DNA of 64,000 nucleotides. Origin: Duganella sp. Leaf126. Lineage in GTDB: Bacteria; Pseudomonadota; Gammaproteobacteria; Burkholderiales; Burkholderiaceae_D. The position numbers were made by a program, and so were the translations under genes. Positions 8,588-15,420 of the stretch are shown in pieces; positions within the stretch are counted from its first letter, which is position 1; each line of letters starts with the position of its first letter. The DNA lies in the NCBI RefSeq assembly GCF_001423125.1, contig NZ_LMNW01000023.1, forward strand, positions 370,646 through 434,645, in the 5' to 3' direction. The notes beneath the pieces are model-generated. The model searched no databases. It was not told the DNA's origin and saw only the letters and a list, made by a program, of their open reading frames with translations.

Positions 8588-9059
8588 CTCGTCACGCCGA
8601 ATGCATGCGTCATCGCGCGCAGTCGGCCGTTTGCCGTTTACGGTTCGCCGGTCGCCGTTACCAGTTAGAAGTTACCAGTTAGAAGTTACCAGTTAGCAGT
8701 TACCAGTTAGCAGTTACCAGTTAGCAGTTTGGGTTTGCAGTTCGCAGTTCGCCACCTGCCGTTCGCCGTTCGCCGTTCGCTGTTCGCCGTTCGCCGTTTG
8801 CTGTTTGCCGTTCGCTGTTCGCTCTCAGCAGTTCGCAGCTCGACGTTCTCAGTTGCCGTTGCCGTCTGCCGTCTGCCGTTTGGCGTTTCGCGTTTGCCGT
8901 TCGCAGTTCACACCTCGGCGTTTGCATTTCGCCATCTGCCGTTTGCCGTTTGCCGTTACGCGCATGCCAGCAGTCGTCAGTGCGCTGGTCCGCTCTACCG
9001 CCATTCCCGCGCAGCCGGGAATATGTTTGTACTACTGCCGTTGCCTCGAGGAGAACGCT
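8588..9059. other. Intergenic stretch dominated by heptamer repeats
   Basis: This 472-base gap within an otherwise tightly packed operon contains no credible gene. Most of it is a heptanucleotide repeat array (listed separately). All three forward frames are open across the array because the repeat has few stop codons, so apparent coding potential here is an artefact. The last bases carry the ribosome site GAGGAGAAC for the downstream aminotransferase gene. Confidence 0.85.
8622..8968 (+). repeat. Degenerate heptanucleotide repeat array (STRR-like)
   Basis: About 50 nearly uninterrupted 7-base units can be read in one register, with only a few 6-base slips. Early units alternate GTTACCA and GTTAGAA/GTTAGCA (about 8657-8726). 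Later units are mostly GTTCGCC, GTTTGCC, GTTCGCT and GTCTGCC. The general form is GTTNGCN. Because 7 is not a multiple of 3, translation gives a 7-residue periodic peptide, which no natural protein context supports. The style matches the short tandemly repeated repetitive (STRR) heptamers known from cyanobacteria; similarity of origin is not implied. Confidence 0.9.
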
Positions 9060-10223
9060 ATGCCCCTGCCGACCGACACCTTTCTCCCCTTTGCCCTGCC
9101 CGACCTCGGCGACGAGGAAGCTGCCGCCGTCCTCGACTGCCTGCGCTCCGGCTGGATCACCAGCGGCCCGGTCAGCCGCCAGTTCGAACAGGATTTTGCC
9201 GCCTATCTCGACAGCGACGTGCACGCGATTGCGGTCAATTCCGCCACTGCCGGCCTGCACCTGGCGCTCGAAGCGCTCGGCATCGGCCCCGGCGACGAAG
9301 TGATCGTGCCCACCATGACCTTTACCGCCACCGCCGAAGTGGTGCGCTACCTGGGCGCCGATGCGGTGATCGTCGACGTCGATCCGCAGACGCTGTGCCT
9401 GCAGGCGGAGGCCATCGCCGCCGCCATCACGCCGAACACCCGCGCCGTGATCCCGGTCCACTACGGCGGCCTTGCCTGCGACATCGACGCCATCGTGACG
9501 CTGGCGCGCCGCCACGGCCTGCGCGTGATCGAAGACGCCGCCCACGCCTTTCCGGCCACGCTGCGCGGACGCCTGGTCGGCACGCTTGCCAGCGACGCCA
9601 CGGTGTTCAGCTTTTACGCCAACAAGACCATCACTACCGGCGAAGGCGGCATGGTGGTCTGCCGCGATGCCGACGTGGCGCGCCGGGTGCGGGTGATGCG
9701 GCTGCACGGCATCAGCGAAGATGCGTTCGACCGCTTCGTCTCGCGCCGTCCCGCGTGGTTTTACCAGGTCGTCGCGCCGGGCTTCAAATACAACCTGACC
9801 GATATCGCCGCTGCCATCGGCCGCGCCCAGTTGCGCAAGATAGACCGCTTCCTGGCCCGCCGCCAGCAACTGGCGCGCGGTTATGCGCAAGGCCTGGCAG
9901 GGCTGCCCCTGGTGCTGGCGCCCGACGCGCCGGCCGGCAGCCAGCACGCCTGGCACCTGTACCCGGTGCGGCTGACACCGGAGGCTCCATTGTCGCGCGA
10001 ACGGCTGATCGAGCGGCTGTCGGAACATGGCATCGGCACCAGCGTCCACTACATCCCGCTGCACCGCCAGCCGTACTGGCGCGACCGCTATCAGCTGGAC
10101 CCGGCGCAGTTCCCCCATGCCGAGGCCAGCTACCACGCGCAGTTGACGCTGCCGCTCTACACGCGCATGACCGATGCGGACCAGGCGCGCGTGATCGCCA
10201 CGCTCAAGGAGCTGCTATGCTAG
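9060..10223 (+). CDS. DegT/DnrJ/EryC1/StrS sugar aminotransferase
   Basis: This is a complete 387-residue PLP-dependent aminotransferase. I placed the start at the ATG at 9060, preceded by GAGGAGAACGCT; the frame is open further upstream only through the heptamer repeats. The fold begins LPFALPDLGDEEAAAVLDCL. It carries the SGPVSRQFE and NSATAGLHLALEALG blocks, IEDAAHAF with the conserved aspartate, and the PLP lysine in FSFYANKTITTGEGG. GTSVHYIPLHRQPYW is the late substrate-loop motif. It overlaps the next gene by 7 bases. Pairing with a PglC-type priming transferase suggests it makes a 4-amino-sugar nucleotide used first in the repeat unit; that is inference. Confidence 0.92.
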   Translation: MPLPTDTFLPFALPDLGDEEAAAVLDCLRSGWITSGPVSRQFEQDFAAYLDSDVHAIAVNSATAGLHLALEALGIGPGDEVIVPTMTFTATAEVVRYLGADAVIVDVDPQTLCLQAEAIAAAITPNTRAVIPVHYGGLACDIDAIVTLARRHGLRVIEDAAHAFPATLRGRLVGTLASDATVFSFYANKTITTGEGGMVVCRDADVARRVRVMRLHGISEDAFDRFVSRRPAWFYQVVAPGFKYNLTDIAAAIGRAQLRKIDRFLARRQQLARGYAQGLAGLPLVLAPDAPAGSQHAWHLYPVRLTPEAPLSRERLIERLSEHGIGTSVHYIPLHRQPYWRDRYQLDPAQFPHAEASYHAQLTLPLYTRMTDADQARVIATLKELLC

Positions 10224-12691
10224 CCAAACGCCTGTTCGACATCGCTGCCGCGCTGGCCGGCCTGCTGGTGCTGGCGCCGCTGTTGCTGCTGCTGGCGGCC
10301 TGGATCCGCTGCGACTCGCCGGGACCGGTGCTGTTTCGCCAGCGCCGCGTGGGTCGGCACGGCGTGCCGTTCGAGATCTTCAAGTTCCGCACCATGACCG
10401 CCGGCGCCGAACGCGAAGGCCAGTTGTCGGTCGCCGACGACCAGCGCACCACGCGTGCCGGGCGCTGGCTGCGACGCCACAAGCTCGACGAGCTGCCGCA
10501 ACTGCTGAACGTGCTGCGCGGCGACATGAGCTTGGTCGGCCCCCGTCCCGAGGTGCCGCGCTATGTGGCGCACTATCCTCCGGCCGTGCGGGCGCTGGTG
10601 CTGTCGGTCGCACCGGGCATCACCGACTGGGCCGCGCTGCGCTATCGCCACGAGGGCGACCTGCTGCGCGAAGCCGCCGATCCCGAACAGCTGTATCTGC
10701 AGCGGGTGCTGCCGGCCAAGCTCCGCTACTATCGGCGCTATGTCCAGCGCCGCAGCTTCGCCATCGATATCGGGATCCTGCTGCGCACGGTCGCCGCCTT
10801 GCTGTGCGGTTCGCGCCGCCCGCGTACGCGGACCAGATGGGTGCGGATGCACGACAGCAGCCGCTTGCTGCCGCACGACCGCCAGTCGGTACTGATCGAC
10901 TGGTTGCGCGGACTGGCCGCCCTGCAGGTGGCCGCCGCTCACCTGCGCGCCCAGGTGTTCCCCGGGCTCAGCACCGTCAGCGATCCGCCGCTGTGGTATC
11001 AGGGCCTGGCGTTCGTCACCGGCTTTGCTCACCAGGCCGTACTGGTGTTCTTCGTGCTCAGCGGCTGGCTGGTGGGCGGCGTCTTCCTCGACCGCAGCCG
11101 CAACATGCCGCCCGCACAGGCGCTGCGCGACTACGCACTCGACCGCGCTACCCGATTATGGACCGTGCTGCTGCCAGCATTCCTGCTGATGCTGGCCCTG
11201 GCCGGAACAGGCGCGCTGCCCGTCAGCAGTGGAACCACCACCGGTGCCGCCATCGTGAAGACTGCCGGCAAAGCCCCTGACACGTCTGCCGCAATCGAAG
11301 GCGCTGGCGATGCTGACCGTGAGGGAACTGCTGGTGCTGTCCGCGCCGCGTCCATTGTCATCGAGCAGACCGGCGATGCGGGCCATAACGCGCCTGCTGC
11401 CAGCATGAACGTTTTCGATGCCCCCGATCCTGGGTCTGGACCCATTAAGAAGACTGCCGGTGCCGTCCGCGTCGTCTCTGCTGCAATCGAGCAGACTGGC
11501 GATGCAGCCCATAACGCGTCTGCTGCCAGCATGAACATTTTCGGTGCCTTCAATCCTGAGGCTGCTGCCAGCAAGAAGACTGCCGACTCCGCCCGTCACA
11601 GGCCAGCTGCCATCAAGAACAGTTCTGGCGCCGCCCGCGCCGCGTCTGCTGCAGTCGAGGAGACCGGCCATGCAGGCCATACAGCGCCTGATGCCAGCAT
11701 GAATACTTCGGGTGCCGTCGATCCCGAGGCTGCTGCCATCGGGACGGCTACCGGTATCGTTCATCCCGCGTCCACCACCCGATCCGAGTTGCGCAGCGCG
11801 GACAACGCAACCCCCACCGTCGCGAATACCTCCTCAGATCCGGCCGTCGCTGGCACCGAGCCGGCCAACGCTGCAGCGCTAGACCCCGGCGCAGCATGGT
11901 CATTGACTACCCTGCTGGGCAACCTGGTCGGCTTGCAGACGCTGGCAGTGCCGCCGTTCGGCGAGAATTTTCCGCTCTGGAGCCTGGCCAATGAAACCTG
12001 GTACTACGTGCTGTTTCCGCTGCTGGTGATCGGCGCGCGCAGCGGCGCGGCCTGGCTGCGGATAGCCGGTGCGGCGCTGGCGACCACAGTGGCCATTCTG
12101 CTGGGGCCGGCAATCACCGGCTACTTCCTGGTCTGGCTGCTGGGCGTGGCGGCGTCGCGCCTGCGCCTCCATTTTTCGTCCAGCCAGCGCTGGCTGTGCC
12201 GGGCGGCGCTCCTGGTGACGGCAGCCTGGCTGCGGCTGCAGGGGCAGGATGGCGATTTCACGGTCGCCACGCTGGGGCCCGACCTGCTGCTGGCGGTATT
12301 GCTGGTCGGATGCCTGTGCAGCGTGGGCAATGGTCGGCCGGCGCCGCTGGTGGCCAGGATCGGCGCCTTTCTTGCAGGTTTTTCGTTCACCTTGTACGTG
12401 GTGCACATCCCGCTGCAGCGCACCTTGTGGGCGTACCGCGACGGCGCGCTGCTGGCGCCGGGCGACCCCGGCAGCCTGGCCGTGTACGCCGCCATGCTGG
12501 CCGTCATCCTGTCGCTGGCATATCTGTTTCATCTGCCGTTCGAGGCCCAGACCGGCCGGTTGCGGCAGTTGCTGCGGCGGCAGCGATCAAGCGATCAGTA
12601 CCAGGCCTCCGTTACCCCGCCAGCGACACAGCAGACGGTCGCAACAGGCGTCGAGAACGCACCGGCGCGCCGTCCGGCCGATGCGGGGTGA
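10217..12691 (+). CDS. Priming sugar transferase fused to acyltransferase-3 domain
   Basis: This is a single 824-residue frame with two enzymes. Residues 1-210 are a bacterial sugar transferase of the short PglC type: one N-terminal hydrophobic helix, PGPVLFRQRRVG, FEIFKFRTM, LDELPQLLNVLRGDMSLVGPRPE and a C-terminal basic helix. It would attach the first sugar phosphate to undecaprenyl phosphate. From about residue 215 an acyltransferase-3 domain begins (DWLRGLAALQVAAAHL, VLVFFVLSGWLVGG, later SLANETWYYVLFPL). Its third and fourth helices are separated by a 220-residue repeat insert at residues 340-559. An in-frame ATG at 10847 lacks a good ribosome site, so a true fusion is favoured, but two separate products cannot be excluded. 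Confidence 0.82.
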   Translation: MLAKRLFDIAAALAGLLVLAPLLLLLAAWIRCDSPGPVLFRQRRVGRHGVPFEIFKFRTMTAGAEREGQLSVADDQRTTRAGRWLRRHKLDELPQLLNVLRGDMSLVGPRPEVPRYVAHYPPAVRALVLSVAPGITDWAALRYRHEGDLLREAADPEQLYLQRVLPAKLRYYRRYVQRRSFAIDIGILLRTVAALLCGSRRPRTRTRWVRMHDSSRLLPHDRQSVLIDWLRGLAALQVAAAHLRAQVFPGLSTVSDPPLWYQGLAFVTGFAHQAVLVFFVLSGWLVGGVFLDRSRNMPPAQALRDYALDRATRLWTVLLPAFLLMLALAGTGALPVSSGTTTGAAIVKTAGKAPDTSAAIEGAGDADREGTAGAVRAASIVIEQTGDAGHNAPAASMNVFDAPDPGSGPIKKTAGAVRVVSAAIEQTGDAAHNASAASMNIFGAFNPEAAASKKTADSARHRPAAIKNSSGAARAASAAVEETGHAGHTAPDASMNTSGAVDPEAAAIGTATGIVHPASTTRSELRSADNATPTVANTSSDPAVAGTEPANAAALDPGAAWSLTTLLGNLVGLQTLAVPPFGENFPLWSLANETWYYVLFPLLVIGARSGAAWLRIAGAALATTVAILLGPAITGYFLVWLLGVAASRLRLHFSSSQRWLCRAALLVTAAWLRLQGQDGDFTVATLGPDLLLAVLLVGCLCSVGNGRPAPLVARIGAFLAGFSFTLYVVHIPLQRTLWAYRDGALLAPGDPGSLAVYAAMLAVILSLAYLFHLPFEAQTGRLRQLLRRQRSSDQYQASVTPPATQQTVATGVENAPARRPADAG
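11236..11895 (+). repeat. Degenerate ~42-residue repeats inside acyltransferase domain
   Basis: Three diverged copies of a roughly 126-base unit occur here, plus fragments. The encoded units share KKTAG-A/KKTADSA, SAAIEQTGDA/SAAVEETGHA, H-NAP/H-NAS, AASMN or DASMN, and a D/N-PEAAA ending. The segment interrupts the membrane domain at a loop predicted to face the periplasm. Composition is Ala/Thr/Gly-rich and hydrophilic. Confidence 0.8.
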
Positions 12692-12751
12692 GCTGCAACT
12701 TCGTTCCTCACCTACGTCAGCGCCGGAGTAGGGACTGACTACGTCGCTCAC

Positions 12752-12773
12752 CGACGCCGTGACGCCGGCGTCG
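12752..12773. terminator. GC-rich stem-loop between convergent operons
   Basis: A perfect 8-bp stem (CGACGCCG/CGGCGTCG) with a 6-base loop lies between the ends of the exopolysaccharide operon (+) and the beta-helix gene (-). No U-tract follows on either strand, so a terminator role rests mainly on position. Confidence 0.35.
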
Positions 12774-12921
12774 CGCCTCGGCGCCAGCGCCAGCGGCACC
12801 GCGCGAAGCAGCCGGAGCGCCTTCGGAAACCGCCGCAGCCAGGCGCAGCGCCGGGGACTGCAGGAGCCGGCGGTGACACTCCTTAACGCTGCTGCGGGGT
12901 TTCGTCAGGCGCGCTTGCCGT

Positions 12922-15216
12922 CTACTGGTACGCGCCGATGGTCACGGGGGCAACCACCGGTTTGCCCTCGATATCGGTCGACGGTGCATGGTCGGTCGTG
13001 CCCTTGCCCTTTGCCGGCGACGACGACCGCAGGTGCAGGTCCGGCGTGCCGCTGCGCGTGTAGGAAACGAACTGCGGATCGGCCGACACCGTGCCCGTGG
13101 CCTGCAGACCGTTCTTCAGGCTGATGTTGTAGATGCTGTTCTGGTACACCAGGTTGTTGCGGTAGGTGTTATGGGTACCGGTCGAGCCCTGTTCGCTGAT
13201 GCCGTAGCGGTTGTCATACACGATGTTGTTGACCACGTGCGTGTAATCGTTGGGGGCACTGCGGTGATAGAAGTCCCCCGCGCCCACCACGATGCCGGTG
13301 CCCGACGCCACTGCCGTGTTGTTGGCGATGATGACATTGGTCGCATCGTGCCACAGGTGGATCGCCGCCTCGGACACCCGGTACACCACATTGCCCACCA
13401 CGCTGCCCGAGGTACTGACGTAGATGCCCTGGATGTATTTGCAGTTGGCCGGGCCGATATCGTGGACGACATTGTTGATCACATCGCCCTTCACACCGTT
13501 GTAATACGAGTCGACACCAATGGCGGAGGCGCCGCTGCCGTTGCATGCCAGGGTGTTGGCGATGTGATGCACGCGGTTGCCACGGATTACGTCGTACGAG
13601 CCGCCCGTGTACAGGCCGCTGCGCCACACGGTGCCGCCCTGCGGCTTGCTGCCGTCCACCTCGAAGCCGATGATATCGACATAGCTGCCCCGGTTGTCCC
13701 ATGCGATGTTGTTGCTGGAACTGGCCGGCGGCACGATCTTGGCGCCCCACTTGGTGGTCGAGTAGTAATAGATGCGGCCGCTGGCCGTGCCGCTGGCCGT
13801 GGTCTTGAAGCCGCCGGCATAGGTGCCGGGTGCCACGTGCACCGTGGTGTTGGGCTTGGCCAGCGCTGATGCGCGGGCAATCGTGCGCAGCGGCGACCCC
13901 TGGGCCCCGGAATTGCTGTCGGACCCCGTGGTCGATACGTACAGATTGTTCGGCGTCGATGGCGCCGTGTCCGGCACAGGGTTGGGCGTCGGCGTGGGCC
14001 CGGGCGTGGCGCCGTTGAACTCGTACGCCCCCAGGTCGGGGCCGGCGCCGGCCGGTCGCGCTTTGCCGTTGAGATCGGTAGGTGGCGCTTCGCTTGCCAG
14101 GCCCTTGTCGATCGCCGGCGAGCTTGCCTGCAGCTGGTAGTCGCCGCCGCCGCTGCGCACATAATTGACGAACTGCGGCGCTGCTGCGATGGTGGCCACC
14201 GCAACACCCTTGATCAGCAAGTACGGGTAGGCCGTCTGTTGGTACATCAGGTTGTTGGTATATTTGTTGTTGCTGCCGACGTTGCCCTGCTCGACCACGC
14301 CATACTCGGTATCGACCACGATGTTGTTGGCCACCCGCGAATAATCGTTGACGCCGCTGGACGTATAGGGGTCGCCGCCGCCTACGACAATACCAGTTTG
14401 CGCGGCAAAAATGGTGTTGTGACTCACCGCCACCCGCGTCGCATCGTGCCATAGCTGCACACCGGCCTGCGAGACACCATAGATCAGGTTGTTCTTGACG
14501 TCGCTGTCGGCGCTGTTGACGAACACGCCGGACATGGTCTTGCAGCCTGACACGCCAATATCGTGCACCACATTGGCCAGCACATCGTTGCTGACGCCCT
14601 TGTAATAACTGTCGGCGCCGATGCCGCCGCCGGACACGCATCCGCCCTGGCCGATATGGTGGACATGGCTGTTACTTACCGTACCGAACGAGCCTGCCGT
14701 GTACAAGCCGACTGCCCAGCGCGTGCCGGCCTTGTGGTTGCTGCCATCGACCTCGAAGCCATCGATATCGACATAGCTGCCCCGGTTATCCCAGGCCACG
14801 GCATTGGCCGAGTTGGCTGGCGGCACGATGCGTGCGTTCCATTTGCTATCCGAGACGTAGCGGATGCGGGCCGTCGGCGTACCGCTGGCATTGGTGCGAA
14901 AGCCCCCTTCGTACACGCCCGGCGCCACGTGCACCACGGCACCGGGCGTTGCCGCCTGGGCCGCACGGGCGATGGTCCTGAACGGTTGGCCGCTGGTGCC
15001 GGGATTGCTGTCGGAACCCGTGGTCGCCACGTACAGCGCGCTTGCTGCCGCATCGTAGCCGGCCGCTTCATCCGACTGCTGGGTCGTGGCGGCCAGGGTG
15101 ACGGCAGCAGGCTGGCCGGGGGCATCGCCCTGGCCGCCGCACGCGGACAGCAGCACCACGCAGGCAGCCGCGCCGGCGACACTGGTTTGAGACAGGTAGT
15201 TGACGGATAGTTTCAT
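12922..15216 (-). CDS. Duplicated right-handed beta-helix lipoprotein
   Basis: This is a 764-residue exported protein. The N-terminus has a hydrophobic segment ending LLSACGG, a lipobox, so it is probably anchored in the outer membrane or periplasm. Two homologous modules follow, at about residues 55-395 and 425-764, joined by a Pro/Thr linker (PGPTPTPNPVPDT). Each begins LYV-TTGSDSN (DUF1565-like), has VHVAPG-Y-GGF, WDNRGSYVDI-GFEVDGS and many NN/HNT turns of a parallel beta-helix, and ends with GAYE or GAYQ. Such folds occur in polysaccharide lyases and epimerases. Position next to wza/wzc-like genes suggests it modifies or cuts the exported polymer. A GAGGAAC ribosome site supports the start. 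Confidence 0.82.
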   Translation of the reverse strand: MKLSVNYLSQTSVAGAAACVVLLSACGGQGDAPGQPAAVTLAATTQQSDEAAGYDAAASALYVATTGSDSNPGTSGQPFRTIARAAQAATPGAVVHVAPGVYEGGFRTNASGTPTARIRYVSDSKWNARIVPPANSANAVAWDNRGSYVDIDGFEVDGSNHKAGTRWAVGLYTAGSFGTVSNSHVHHIGQGGCVSGGGIGADSYYKGVSNDVLANVVHDIGVSGCKTMSGVFVNSADSDVKNNLIYGVSQAGVQLWHDATRVAVSHNTIFAAQTGIVVGGGDPYTSSGVNDYSRVANNIVVDTEYGVVEQGNVGSNNKYTNNLMYQQTAYPYLLIKGVAVATIAAAPQFVNYVRSGGGDYQLQASSPAIDKGLASEAPPTDLNGKARPAGAGPDLGAYEFNGATPGPTPTPNPVPDTAPSTPNNLYVSTTGSDSNSGAQGSPLRTIARASALAKPNTTVHVAPGTYAGGFKTTASGTASGRIYYYSTTKWGAKIVPPASSSNNIAWDNRGSYVDIIGFEVDGSKPQGGTVWRSGLYTGGSYDVIRGNRVHHIANTLACNGSGASAIGVDSYYNGVKGDVINNVVHDIGPANCKYIQGIYVSTSGSVVGNVVYRVSEAAIHLWHDATNVIIANNTAVASGTGIVVGAGDFYHRSAPNDYTHVVNNIVYDNRYGISEQGSTGTHNTYRNNLVYQNSIYNISLKNGLQATGTVSADPQFVSYTRSGTPDLHLRSSSPAKGKGTTDHAPSTDIEGKPVVAPVTIGAYQ

Positions 15217-15420
15217 CAGCCGTTCCTCGCTTTTATCAAATGAATGAGCGAGGTTTGATCGGCGTCAAATTCTATAGTTCAATAATTTTCTCGAAAAATT
15301 CTAACGGGCTTTTTTTCAATCAGCACAGCGTGCCGAACGGAAATACCAAAGCAAGCAACCATGCGGCTTCCGGCACGGTAGCGATGCAGCGGCGCTGGTA
15401 AACATTTTTGTCGGGCGGGG
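15217..15420 (-). promoter_or_regulatory. AT-rich leader upstream of beta-helix gene
   Basis: This gap is clearly richer in A and T than its surroundings (for example the run around 15268-15315). On the minus strand it contains TTATTGAACTATAGAAT-type sequence that could serve as a -10 region for the beta-helix gene. No convincing -35 box with standard spacing and no clear terminator for the upstream co-polymerase gene were found, so the exact promoter is not assigned. Confidence 0.35.

Noticed and set aside
8622..8968. CRISPR array
   Set aside because: There are no spacers and no 25-40 base direct repeats; the period is 7 bases and no cas genes are near.
8729..10216. Long open frame through the heptamer array encoding 7-residue periodic peptides
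   Set aside because: It arises because the repeat lacks stops in several frames; the true genes start at 9060 and 10217 with ribosome sites or tight overlap.
10847..12691. Separate acyltransferase gene starting at an internal ATG
   Set aside because: No convincing ribosome site and no stop codon separates it from the sugar transferase; kept only as an alternative.
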